A stretch of 64,000 bases of DNA from Peptococcaceae bacterium BRH_c4b. GTDB taxonomy: Bacteria > Bacillota > Desulfotomaculia > Desulfotomaculales > Desulfocucumaceae. The DNA is taken from assembly GCA_000961595.1 (NCBI GenBank), contig LADO01000061.1, positions 1-64,000 on the forward strand. Reading direction: 5' to 3'. Under the pieces are notes generated by a model, which worked only from the letters and a program-made list of their open reading frames with translations, made no database searches and was not told the origin of the DNA. Of this stretch, positions 45,133 to 53,730 are shown piece after piece. The translations under genes were made by a program, and so were the position numbers. Position 1 is the stretch's first letter. Every line of letters starts with the position of its first letter.

Positions 45133-46509
45133 TCACTCTGCCGATAAACCCTTTACTATCTCCTCCATATGCATGGAGCGGGAGCCCTTAACCAGTACCA
45201 CATCCCCGGGCTCCAGCAGATCTTTTAACATCTTTAGCGCGTCATCACCGGAACTAAAATGCGCAGCTCTTTCTTTGGAAAGCCCGGCATTCTGGGCCCC
45301 CTGGTGGATAAATTTGGACAGGTTGCCTACGGTAACCAGGTAATCTATACCCTCTTCGGCAACCGCTTCGCCAACTTCACGGTGCGCCGCCGTGGCCCTT
45401 GCACCCAATTCCAGCATGTCAGCCAGAACCGCCACTTTGCGTCCCCCTCCAGCCACTTCACCCAGCACCTGCAGGGCCGCCCTGGTGGAATAAGGGTTGG
45501 CATTGTAGGTATCGTTGATAATTTTAATACCGCCCGCATCGAGTATCTCCAGGCGCATGGACGAGAGAGCTGCCGAATGTAGCCCCCGGGCTATGCCGGC
45601 TGGGCTTACTCCCATTTCCAATCCCACCGCAACAGCTGCCAGCGAGTTGATAACATTATGCCTGCCGGGCAGGGGTACAAACAGCTCTATCTCCCCCTTG
45701 GGAGTAACCGCCACAAAACGGTTGCCGCCATCTTCGGGCCTGATTTCCCGGGGATACAGGTCCATATCCTCTCCTTCGCCGAAAAACAACACCCTACACC
45801 GGCACCTTGCAGCCTGTTCCCTGATCAGTGGGCTGTTTCCGTGTAGCACCGCAAACCCATCAGAGGGGATATGCTCCAGCAGCTCACCCTTGGCCCGGGC
45901 TATATTTTCCACGCTGCCAAGCCGCTCCAGGTGCGTCTCACCGATATTGGTGACGACCCCGGCGGAGGGAAGAGCCATACGACATAAAAAATCAATTTCT
46001 CCCAACCCCCGCATGGCCATTTCCACCACTGCCGCCCGGTATTCCCCGTTTAGCTGAAGGAGGGTGAGCGGCAGACCTATTTCATTGTTATAATTACCTT
46101 CGGTTTTTAATGTTTTATATGCGGAGGCAAGCACTGCAAAAATTAAATCCTTGGTGCTGGTCTTGCCGGTACTTCCGGTAATACCGATGATCGGAATACC
46201 GGCTAGCTTGCGGTTGTGCCGGGCCAGATCCTGCAGTCCCGCCAGGCTGTCCCGCATCAGCAGTAGAGGAAAGTCCTCCGGGATTACCGGCGGTTCCTCT
46301 TCCACAACCGCCCCGGCGGCCCCAGCCGCTGCTGCAGCCGCCACGAATTTATGACCGTCGAAATTGTCGCCCCGCAGAGCAAAGAAAAGTTCTCCCTCTT
46401 TTATCTTTCTCGAATCAGTGGAAACGAAAGGGATAATCGTTTTTCCCTCGCTACCCTTTAACCCTGCTCCGATAATACCGGCAATTTCCCCAAGGGAAAG
46501 GGGAAACAT
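45133..46509 (-). CDS. murF: UDP-N-acetylmuramoyl-tripeptide--D-alanyl-D-alanine ligase MurF
   Basis: 458 residues. PLSLGEIAGIIGAG, FVSTDSRKIKEGELFFAL, the ATP loop IIGITGSTGKTSTKDLIFA and IINDTYNANPYST are typical. The ATG at 46509 follows AAAGGGTG. The frame to 46527 adds 6 residues. Adds D-Ala-D-Ala to the stem peptide. Confidence 0.97.
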   Translation of the reverse strand: MFPLSLGEIAGIIGAGLKGSEGKTIIPFVSTDSRKIKEGELFFALRGDNFDGHKFVAAAAAAGAAGAVVEEEPPVIPEDFPLLLMRDSLAGLQDLARHNRKLAGIPIIGITGSTGKTSTKDLIFAVLASAYKTLKTEGNYNNEIGLPLTLLQLNGEYRAAVVEMAMRGLGEIDFLCRMALPSAGVVTNIGETHLERLGSVENIARAKGELLEHIPSDGFAVLHGNSPLIREQAARCRCRVLFFGEGEDMDLYPREIRPEDGGNRFVAVTPKGEIELFVPLPGRHNVINSLAAVAVGLEMGVSPAGIARGLHSAALSSMRLEILDAGGIKIINDTYNANPYSTRAALQVLGEVAGGGRKVAVLADMLELGARATAAHREVGEAVAEEGIDYLVTVGNLSKFIHQGAQNAGLSKERAAHFSSGDDALKMLKDLLEPGDVVLVKGSRSMHMEEIVKGLSAE

Positions 46510-46525
46510 AACGCCACACCCTTTC

Positions 46526-46795
46526 ATTCAGGTATTCAGAATTCAGGAGTCAGAATTCAGAATATTTCAAGACGATAAACTGTTCTCTCATTCTGCCCTG
46601 AAAATAAGTTTAGGGAAATGTCATCCTGAGCGTAAGCGAAGGATCTTGGATTCTTCACTTCGTTCAGAATGACATAAAGTGTCCCGGGTTTTCATACTCT
46701 GATGAAGCCGCCGCAGGCGGCATGGGGGTCTGACTACTGACTACTGAGTAGTTACTTTAGACTTTAGACCTTTGACTTTAGACTTTAGACTTTTG
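46526..46795. repeat. Interspersed ~270-bp repeat, copy C (murF/murE gap), overlaps murE
   Basis: Same core as copy A in the same orientation, but the AGAACGGTTTATCGTCT-type segment (46568-46594) is inverted relative to A and B. The 3' edge is a heptamer tract CTTTAGA, CTTTAGA, CCTTTGA, CTTTAGA that is read through by murE. Confidence 0.85.
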
Positions 46796-48267
46796 AGTTC
46801 CTCCAGGCAGCGGACCGCCTCTTCCCGGTCATCAAAATGATATTTTTGCTCCCCGATGATCTGGTAATCCTCGTGCCCCTTGCCGGCTATAATCACCACA
46901 TCCCCCGCCTCCGCAGCAAAAATGGCTTCTCTGATGGCCCTGCGGCGGTCCGGTTCGATGGTGCAGGCAACGGCCGGAGAAACATTGCGGATGCCCTCCC
47001 TGATATCATCAATTATCTTCAGAGGATCCTCTGTGCGCGGATTGTCCGAGGTGACAATGACCCGGTCACTCAAACGCACCGCCAGTTCCCCCATCATGGG
47101 ACGTTTGGCCCGGTCCCGGTCGCCGCCGCAGCCGAAAACAGTGATCAGCCTGCCCCGTGTTATTTCCCTGGCGGTTTTCAATATGTTCTCCAAACCGTCC
47201 GGGGTGTGGGCGTAATCCACAATTACCGCAAAATCCTGACCCCGCTCCACCGCCTCAAAACGCCCGGCCACGCCGGCTACACCCTCAAGAGATTGTTTCA
47301 CCATGTCCGGAGGGAACCCCCGGGCCACACCCACCGTAAAGGCGGCCAGAGCATTATAAACATTAAACATACCTGTCAGCTTTAAATTTAGCCTGGTTTG
47401 CCCACCGGCGCCACTGGCGGTAAAGGAAACGCCCCGGGCTGATATCTCTATGTTCTCGGCCCTGATATCGGCCCGATTATGCACTGCATAGGTATAAACC
47501 GGAACTCTGGTGACCGCAATAATTTTTTCTGCTGCGGGATCATCAGCATTAACCACGGCAAACCTGCCGCCTCTTTGGCCTCCCGGCTCCAGCCCGGAAA
47601 ACAGGGCCGCCTTGGCATTCAGGTAATCATCCATGTCCCGGTGAAAATCCAGATGATCCCTGGAAAGATTGGTGAACACGGCAATATCAAAATCGCAGCC
47701 GGCCACCCGGTCCAGGGCCAGGGCATGGGAGCTTACTTCCATAATGGCAGTATCAACGTTTTCAGCCACCATTGTACTCAGAAGCCCCTGAAGATCGGCT
47801 GATTCCGGGGTAGTGTGACTCACCGGCAAAACCTTTTCGCCTATATAATTGGCAATGGTTCCTATCAGGCCGGTCATTTTTGCAGCCCCGCGGTAAATCG
47901 CCTCAATAAGGCTGGCAGTGGTTGTCTTTCCATTGGTTCCGGTTACCCCGATCATTTCGAGTTTTTGCGAAGGATGGCCGTAGAATGCTGCAGATAACAG
48001 CGCCAGTGCCCGTCTGGTATGGTCAGCCCGGATAACGGCTATCCCCTCCGGTACTGTTACCTTCTTTTTCAGAACTACGGCTGCGGCGCCGGCCTTAACC
48101 GCCTGGTCCACAAAGTGGTGGCCGTCCGTTTTGAAGCCCTCCACCGCCACAAAAACGAAACCGGGCCTTACCTTCCGGGAATCATAGGCTATGCCCCGTA
48201 TATCCGGGTCCATGTTACCCTCTATTCTCATTACTCCTATTCTTTTAATCAGGGTACTTAAGAGCAA
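46741..48267 (-). CDS. murE: UDP-N-acetylmuramoylalanyl-D-glutamate--2,6-diaminopimelate (or lysine) ligase MurE
   Basis: About 508 residues. DPDIRGIAYDSRKVRPGFVFVA, GVTGTNGKTTTASLIEAIY and DYAHTPDGLENIL are diagnostic. DNPRTEDP (at about 405-412) carries the DNPR motif of meso-diaminopimelate-adding MurE, consistent with lysA in this window. I took a TTG at 48267, with GGGGG 9 bases upstream and family-like LSTLIKR after it. An ATG at 48291 lacks a site. The last 16 or so residues, KSKVKGLKSKVTTQ, come from repeat copy C. Confidence 0.95.
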   Translation of the reverse strand: MLLSTLIKRIGVMRIEGNMDPDIRGIAYDSRKVRPGFVFVAVEGFKTDGHHFVDQAVKAGAAAVVLKKKVTVPEGIAVIRADHTRRALALLSAAFYGHPSQKLEMIGVTGTNGKTTTASLIEAIYRGAAKMTGLIGTIANYIGEKVLPVSHTTPESADLQGLLSTMVAENVDTAIMEVSSHALALDRVAGCDFDIAVFTNLSRDHLDFHRDMDDYLNAKAALFSGLEPGGQRGGRFAVVNADDPAAEKIIAVTRVPVYTYAVHNRADIRAENIEISARGVSFTASGAGGQTRLNLKLTGMFNVYNALAAFTVGVARGFPPDMVKQSLEGVAGVAGRFEAVERGQDFAVIVDYAHTPDGLENILKTAREITRGRLITVFGCGGDRDRAKRPMMGELAVRLSDRVIVTSDNPRTEDPLKIIDDIREGIRNVSPAVACTIEPDRRRAIREAIFAAEAGDVVIIAGKGHEDYQIIGEQKYHFDDREEAVRCLEELKSLKSKVKGLKSKVTTQ

Positions 48268-48411
48268 GCAGACGCACCCCCGCTCATACATTTTCTACCA
48301 TATTATTTCCAGTAATCATTTGTTTAATCTGCAACAACGGCGCCGACCCTGGCCGTCACCTGTACAATTCTCAAATAATGCCTGCGGACGGCATCCTGCA
48401 GGCATTATATT

Positions 48412-50598
48412 CTAATCCATGATGTACTCCCAGCTCATAACCGGAGGAGCACTTTCCGGTCCAGATGGTTCATTGATTCCAGGAGGTCTGAATTCCAGCC
48501 TGACGGTACTTTGCCGGTCTACTCCGGTCCCGGGCGCCGGGCTCTGTTTCTCAACCAGGCCGGTTCCCACCGTCTCCAGGTGCAGTCCCAATTCCTCAAG
48601 CAAATCTCCTGCTTCCTCCACCGTCAGACCGGTAAGATTGGGGACAGTCACCTTTTCCCCACCGTCCGGCGCACGGGGAGGAGACAAATCCAGTAATACC
48701 GTGGTGCCGTTCATAACCTTGGCGCCCCCTTCCGGCACCTGTCCGTAAACAATGCTACCTTCTCCTGTTGTCTGGATAGAAAGGCCTGCCTGCCTCAGTA
48801 TCCTCATGGCTTCGCTAACCGGATAATTGACCACGTTGGGTACCGCCACCTCCACCCTGGGAGGTTCATACCAGGTGAGCGGATCCTTGGGTTTCACAAG
48901 TCCCGGCGTCTCGGGTATTTTCATATAATGAAGTATATCCCTGGCAATGGCCTGGAATACCGGAGCTGCCACCACGCCGCCATAATAAACTCCTCCCTGG
49001 GGCTCGGCAATCATCACCAGCAAGGCAAATCTCGGATTGTCCGCAGGGGCAAAACCGCTAAAGGACGCCACGTACCTGCCGCTGACATAGCCCCCATGCT
49101 CACCCACCACCTGGGCCGTACCGGTTTTTCCGGCTACCCGGTAGCCCTCTATAAAAGCGTTAATACCGGTGCCTTTGGCCACAACATTTTCCAACAACCC
49201 TCTAACCTGAGCCGATGTTTCCGGGGACATGATCCTGCCTTCCGGCTGAGGTTCAAATTTTTTAACCACGTTACCCTTATTGTCCAGTATCTCCCTGGCC
49301 ACCAGGGGCTTCATCAATAGCCCCCCGTTAGCCACCGCAGCCGTTGCCCTGAGCAACTGGATGGGTGTAACGGCTATCGACTGGCCGATGGACATGGTGG
49401 CCACATTAAGGTTAGTGACGTTTTTTTCCGGGATGACAATGCCCTTGGCCTCACCTGGCAAATCAATACCGGTTGTCTGGCCGAAGCCAAAACCCCTCAC
49501 ATATTTGTAAAACCTGTCTTTCCCCAGCCCCAGGCCAACCTCGACAAACCCCACGTTGCACGAATTCATGACCACTTCTTCAAAGGTCTGGCTGCCGTGA
49601 CCTCCCGCCTTCCAGCAGTGTATATTGCGATCGGCCACCTTAACATAACCCGGGTCATAAAAGCGGTCATCGTTTTTTACGGTTTTTTCATTAACTGCAG
49701 CGGAAGCTGTAATAATCTTGAAGGTTGAACCGGGTTCGTAATTATACCAGATGGCGGGGTTACGGTCCCAGACACTCTTAGGTACATTTTTCCAGTCGTT
49801 GGAATTAAAAGTTGGCCTGTTGCCCATGGCCAGCATTTCACCGGTTTTGGGATCCATAACCATAACCACGGCAAGCTTGGGCTGATAACGGTCCACTACA
49901 TTATCCAGTTCACGTTCCACGAAATATTGTATAGTTTCATCAATGGTAAGCACAAGACTGTTGCCCTTTTGAGGGGGAATATATTTATGAATGGGGTCAG
50001 GCAATTTGCGCCCCGCAGCATCGTGCTCCACCAGAATTTTACCCGGCTCCCCGCTGAGGGCTTCGTCAAAATTTTTTTCCACCCCCATCAGCCCCTGGTT
50101 GTCTACACCGGTGATTCCCAGCAGGTGGGGGGCCAGAGTTTCATGAATATAATTCCTTTGACTTTCCTCCACCATGTATATCCCTTGCAGTTTTAGTTCC
50201 TTTATTTTGGCAGCCACCACAGCAGGAACTTTCCTCTTGATCCATTCGTAAGAGGACCTGCGGGAAAGTATCTTGAAAAGCTTTTCCCTGTCCATATCCA
50301 GCACCGGCGCCAATATGTCCGCGGTTTTACCCTGGTCCCCGACCTGATGCGGCAAAGCGTAAACCGAGTCCACACTGACGCTGGTAACCAGCTCCTTGCC
50401 ATTGCGGTCATATATATTGCCCCGCATGGCCTCCACCGGTATCTCTCTCATCCGTACATCCATGGCCATTTTTTGCAAATCATCGCCGTGCACGAACTGG
50501 ATCCAGGCCAGCCTGAAGACTAGCCCGCTCAGGGCGAATGCACAGAATAAAAAAAGCCAGGTGAGCCTCTTGCGGACGAGTATGCCCGTTGTGCGCAT
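48412..50598 (-). CDS. spoVD: Penicillin-binding protein SpoVD/PBP2-type with PASTA domains
   Basis: 728 residues. One N-terminal membrane anchor (WLFLFCAFALSGLVF), a PBP dimerisation domain, then the transpeptidase with STFK, SCN (in VMNSCNVGF) and KTGT active-site motifs. Two C-terminal PASTA domains follow (about 590-650 and 655-715). PASTA repeats plus position between ftsL and murE are typical of SpoVD. It is the only class B PBP in the cluster, so it may serve both division and cortex synthesis. Confidence 0.95.
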   Translation of the reverse strand: MRTTGILVRKRLTWLFLFCAFALSGLVFRLAWIQFVHGDDLQKMAMDVRMREIPVEAMRGNIYDRNGKELVTSVSVDSVYALPHQVGDQGKTADILAPVLDMDREKLFKILSRRSSYEWIKRKVPAVVAAKIKELKLQGIYMVEESQRNYIHETLAPHLLGITGVDNQGLMGVEKNFDEALSGEPGKILVEHDAAGRKLPDPIHKYIPPQKGNSLVLTIDETIQYFVERELDNVVDRYQPKLAVVMVMDPKTGEMLAMGNRPTFNSNDWKNVPKSVWDRNPAIWYNYEPGSTFKIITASAAVNEKTVKNDDRFYDPGYVKVADRNIHCWKAGGHGSQTFEEVVMNSCNVGFVEVGLGLGKDRFYKYVRGFGFGQTTGIDLPGEAKGIVIPEKNVTNLNVATMSIGQSIAVTPIQLLRATAAVANGGLLMKPLVAREILDNKGNVVKKFEPQPEGRIMSPETSAQVRGLLENVVAKGTGINAFIEGYRVAGKTGTAQVVGEHGGYVSGRYVASFSGFAPADNPRFALLVMIAEPQGGVYYGGVVAAPVFQAIARDILHYMKIPETPGLVKPKDPLTWYEPPRVEVAVPNVVNYPVSEAMRILRQAGLSIQTTGEGSIVYGQVPEGGAKVMNGTTVLLDLSPPRAPDGGEKVTVPNLTGLTVEEAGDLLEELGLHLETVGTGLVEKQSPAPGTGVDRQSTVRLEFRPPGINEPSGPESAPPVMSWEYIMD

Positions 50599-50640
50599 AA
50601 CGCTCCTCCTCAGATGTGCCCACCCGAAGGCTTGACCAAT

Positions 50641-51150
50641 CTATCCCCGTATATGCCCCATAAGATTTACAAAAGCCTGGAGCATACTGTTTTTCTGCTT
50701 TGCCTGCGGCCTGTCCTCAGCAACCCCCTGGTCCGGTTTCTTTTCTTCAGCATCGTCACCGGGCGCTGCCGGCCGGCCGGCATTTGCTCCCAGATCAGTA
50801 TTGACCAGCACTACGTTTTTATTATCCGGACTTACCATTCCCAGTTTTTTGGTGGCTATCTTTTCCACGTAATCCAGGGATGTCAGCCGCAAAATTCCTT
50901 CGTCTAGCTGATTTGTTTCCTGCTGAAGTATGGCAAGTTCCTTTTCCAGACGGTATATCTTATAACCTGTTATTAGCACCTGGCTGTAGTAAAACGCGAT
51001 CATAATTCCGGTGCAAAAGATTATACACACCAGTCCGGTAAGCATAACCTGGCCTTTACGGGGTAGCGGGCCACGCCGCGGACGCCGTGCTGTCCGGCGG
51101 TCTTCCTCGGGCAGGCTATAATGCTCGTACCGCTCTTGCGCTACTATCAC
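50641..51150 (-). CDS. ftsL: FtsL-like septum formation protein
   Basis: 169 residues. A basic cytoplasmic head, one transmembrane segment (TGLVCIIFCTGIMIAFYY), then a coiled coil (YRLEKELAILQQETNQLDEGI) and LDYVEKIATKKLGMV, as in FtsL/DivIC. An extra disordered, acidic tail of about 60 residues is unusual. It sits between rsmH and spoVD, the ftsL position. Identity rests on position and topology as the family is weakly conserved. Confidence 0.8.
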   Translation of the reverse strand: MIVAQERYEHYSLPEEDRRTARRPRRGPLPRKGQVMLTGLVCIIFCTGIMIAFYYSQVLITGYKIYRLEKELAILQQETNQLDEGILRLTSLDYVEKIATKKLGMVSPDNKNVVLVNTDLGANAGRPAAPGDDAEEKKPDQGVAEDRPQAKQKNSMLQAFVNLMGHIRG

Positions 51151-51157
51151 AGCTTAT

Positions 51158-52144
51158 TCACGCTCCAGTCTGTTTAGAACTTGCCACTTTTTCAATTATC
51201 CTGAGCCGGGCGCTCCTGGCCCGGGGATTTTGATCCAGTTCCTCAGCACCGGGAATTATGCCCCGGGGTGCTATATCCCGTATTTCTGCTTCCCTGCCAC
51301 AGGCACAAACCGGAAAATCCCTTGGGCAAATACAGGGTTTTGCCATTTTCCGAAAAGTCTCTTTGACTAGCCTGTCCTCCAGAGAATGAAAGGTTATTAC
51401 ACAGAGACGGCCCCCCGGCATAAGGCGTTCCACTGCCGCGGTGAGGGCTTCCCTGATAATGCCCAGCTCATTATTCACCGAAATCCTGATGGCCTGAAAG
51501 GTTCTTTTGGCCGGGTGGGGCCCTTCCCTCCTGGCTCTGGCCGGTATGGCCATTTTGATTATATCCACCAGCCGGGTAGTGTTTTCGATGGGAGACTTCT
51601 CCCTTTCAACCGCTATAAATGCAGCTATTCTGGCTGCGAATTTTTCCTCGCCGTAGTTTCTGATTAGCCGGGCCAGTTCCTTCTCCGGCAAATTGTTGAC
51701 AATATCTCTGGCGCTGACCGCCGCATCCCTGTCCATGCGCATATCCAGGGGAGCATCATGCATGTAACTGAAGCCCCGCGCCGGGTTGTCCAGCTGAAAT
51801 GAACTCACCCCAAAATCGAACAATACACCATTTACCCCTGGCACACCCAAATTATCTAAAACCCCGGCCAGCTGGCTAAAATTACTTCTTACCAGGGTGA
51901 CCCTGTCACCGTAAGCAGCCAGATTTATAGTTGCCGCCGCTATGGCATCCCCATCCTGATCCAGCCCTATGAGCCTGCCGTCCGGTGCTGATTTTTCCAG
52001 TATTCCGGCGCTGTGCCCGCCGCCGCCCAGGGTACAGTCTACATATATCCCCCCCGGAGCAGGCTTTAAGCCCTCCAGCACCTCCCGCAGCAGTACAGGA
52101 ATATGTGAAAAGCCTATGTTTTTTGTCTGTCCATCAATCACCAT
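51158..52144 (-). CDS. rsmH: 16S rRNA (cytosine1402-N4)-methyltransferase RsmH
   Basis: About 328 residues. [16 protein letters not shown] (SAM loop), [22 protein letters not shown] and [13 protein letters not shown] match RsmH (MraW). The ATG at 52144 gives a normal N-terminus ahead of [13 protein letters not shown]. The frame continues to 52264 but overlaps mraZ and is rejected. The old name mraW is common. Confidence 0.96.
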   Translation of the reverse strand: MVIDGQTKNIGFSHIPVLLREVLEGLKPAPGGIYVDCTLGGGGHSAGILEKSAPDGRLIGLDQDGDAIAAATINLAAYGDRVTLVRSNFSQLAGVLDNLGVPGVNGVLFDFGVSSFQLDNPARGFSYMHDAPLDMRMDRDAAVSARDIVNNLPEKELARLIRNYGEEKFAARIAAFIAVEREKSPIENTTRLVDIIKMAIPARARREGPHPAKRTFQAIRISVNNELGIIREALTAAVERLMPGGRLCVITFHSLEDRLVKETFRKMAKPCICPRDFPVCACGREAEIRDIAPRGIIPGAEELDQNPRARSARLRIIEKVASSKQTGA

Positions 52145-52182
52145 TCCATCATTCTTTTCCCGCCTCGAGCCAGGCCGCCCGT

Positions 52183-52620
52183 TTAAATCCCCAGGTCGAA
52201 CCCCCCGATTTTTTCCGCTATTTCCTCCAGCGAACCGGCGGCACTTTCGTTGTACTCCTGCCACCTGGCCGCTGACCAGATTTCAACCCTGGACGATACC
52301 CCTATAATCATGGTTTCCTTATCAAGCCCTGCGTATTCCCTGAGATTAGCGGGAACCAATATTCTCCCCTGTTTATCCACCTCACAGTCGGTGGCACCGG
52401 CAAACAAAAAGCGGCTAAAAGCCCTGGCATCCTTCATGGTAACGGGAAGGGAACGAATTTTTAGTTCAAGAGCGGACCATTCTTTCATGGGGTAAACAAA
52501 AAGGCACCCGTCCAGCCCCTTGGTCAGCACGAATCTGTCTCCCAGATCCTCGCGAAAGCGGGCGGGCATGAAAAGTCTTCCCTTAATATCAATGGCATGT
52601 TGAAATTCTCCCATGAACAT
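52183..52620 (-). CDS. mraZ: Transcriptional regulator MraZ
   Basis: 145 residues with two AbrB-like halves: [18 protein letters not shown] and [19 protein letters not shown], each with the DxxGR loop that contacts DNA. First gene of the dcw cluster, it binds repeats upstream of itself. Five such repeats lie at 52631-52680. Confidence 0.96.
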   Translation of the reverse strand: MFMGEFQHAIDIKGRLFMPARFREDLGDRFVLTKGLDGCLFVYPMKEWSALELKIRSLPVTMKDARAFSRFLFAGATDCEVDKQGRILVPANLREYAGLDKETMIIGVSSRVEIWSAARWQEYNESAAGSLEEIAEKIGGFDLGI

Positions 52621-52630
52621 TTACAGTCTC

Positions 52631-52680
52631 ACCCCACCGCGCACCATCTTGCCACCACTTTGCACCACTTTCCCCCACTT
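52631..52680 (-). promoter_or_regulatory. MraZ operator: five direct repeats at 10-bp period
   Basis: Minus-strand words AAGTGGGGGA, AAGTGGTGCA, AAGTGGTGGC, AAGATGGTGC and GCGGTGGGGT follow each other without gaps, 10 bases each. This agrees with known MraZ sites, TGGG-containing direct repeats at 10-bp spacing (E. coli). It lies 10 bases upstream of mraZ, so binding probably represses it. Confidence 0.85.
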
Positions 52681-52745
52681 ATTCTATGTAAAAAAAATAA
52701 ATCCTTCTATATTTATAAAAAAATAAAAATGTATAATCCAGAGAT

Positions 52746-52773
52746 AAAAAAAACCCGGCGCGTTTGTGCCGGG
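52746..52773 (-). terminator. Terminator between the fdh relic and mraZ
   Basis: CCCGGC/GCCGGG stem with TTTTTTTT on the minus strand. It would end transcription coming from the formate-dehydrogenase side, now a relic, and insulates mraZ. Confidence 0.8.
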
Positions 52774-52917
52774 ACCTTCTTCAATCAGCTCCAGTTTATT
52801 TAGTTAATTCCCTTGAGGTTTTTAGCAATAGGGGTCAGGCTTGACTTTTTAATTTATTGGATTAATTGCATATAAATTTTTCCATCTTCTGAAAACCCCT
52901 GGTTGTTCTTTCTGGGG

Positions 52918-53109
52918 TCACTGAATGCCCCCCTGCTCCAGCCGTTCATAGGATATACCGCCGTATGACGGGGCAAGGGACGCTATTTCTTTCATTATGT
53001 CCGCAGCCGAGTCATAACTCATGGGATAGCCCATGGCGATGTCCACCTGGCATGAAATCTGCCATTCCGGTCTGGCATCGCCCACCGGGTCGATGGTCTT
53101 GCATACTCT
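52918..53109 (-). pseudogene. Relic of formate dehydrogenase alpha subunit, C-terminal end (copy 1)
   Basis: A 63-codon frame ends with a stop at 52918 and reads ...KTIDPVGDARPEWQIS, then AMGYPMSYDSAADIMKEI and SLAPSYGGISYERLEQGGIQ. This matches the C-terminal region of molybdopterin formate dehydrogenases. It is cut at 53109 by a stop at the REP cluster. The section 53007-53127 is duplicated directly at 58816-58924 with some divergence, bracketing the island. Confidence 0.8.
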
Positions 53110-53112
53110 CTA

Positions 53113-53196
53113 ACGGAAGCATAAGAACCGTCCCCATGCTTCCGTCCATGCTTCCGTCAGAACCGTCCCCATGCTTCCGTCCCCATGCTTCCCCAT
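53113..53196. repeat. Cluster of REP-like GAACCGTCCCC units
   Basis: ACGGAAGCATAAGAACCGTC and following bases make at least one full palindrome. Two further partial units repeat CCCCATGCTTCCGT. Matching half-units are at 58911-58926 and 59141-59160 and a complete one at 10088. Confidence 0.75.
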
Positions 53197-53491
53197 GACC
53201 GTTTCAGCTGATGAGTTCATCCGAAGGTTTCTCTTTCACATCTTACCCGTCAGGTTTATGAAGATTAGGCATTATGGGCTACTCGGCAATCGCAACAAAA
53301 CCACTAAACTGTATCTTTGCAAAAAGCTGACGGGTACGCTTGTTATACCGTTTGAAAAAGCTTCTACCCTCCAGCTCATACAAAAAATCATCGGTAAAGA
53401 TGCTTCGAAATGCCCCAACTGTGGTTCGGACAAACTCAGTCGGTATATTGGCTTTGGAAACGCTCCGCCAATTGCCACTCAAACTGCATAA
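53195..53491 (+). pseudogene. IS91-family (Y2) transposase, C-terminal relic
   Basis: 99 codons: ADEFIRRFLFHILPVRFMKI, RHYGLLGNRNKTTKLYLC and CPNCGSDKLSRY match the C-terminus of IS91/IS801-type transposases. The catalytic tyrosines and N-terminal part are missing. It starts directly at the REP cluster, so the element was broken there. IS91 relatives mobilise neighbouring DNA by rolling-circle transfer. Confidence 0.78.
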
Positions 53492-53730
53492 CTCTAAAAT
53501 CATGCCCATTTTGGGGAGGGGGAAGCTATGTCCATTTTACTACATTTTAAAGAATTTTCTTCATCGTGGTATTCCAAAAGTACTGTTCCAATACCTTGAA
53601 CATCTTATTTTTGCGGAGGGTATGAACGATTAAAACTCCATAGATCGTGCTTCTACCACCGCAGTTTCGTGCTATTGACTTAGAATAATGGGAAGCTAGA
53701 TTATGGTATATTGTACTTTAATATATATTT

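Noticed and set aside
53113-53196. Possible CRISPR array from CCCCATGCTTCC words
   Set aside because: Repeat spacing is irregular and there are no unique spacers; fits REP units.
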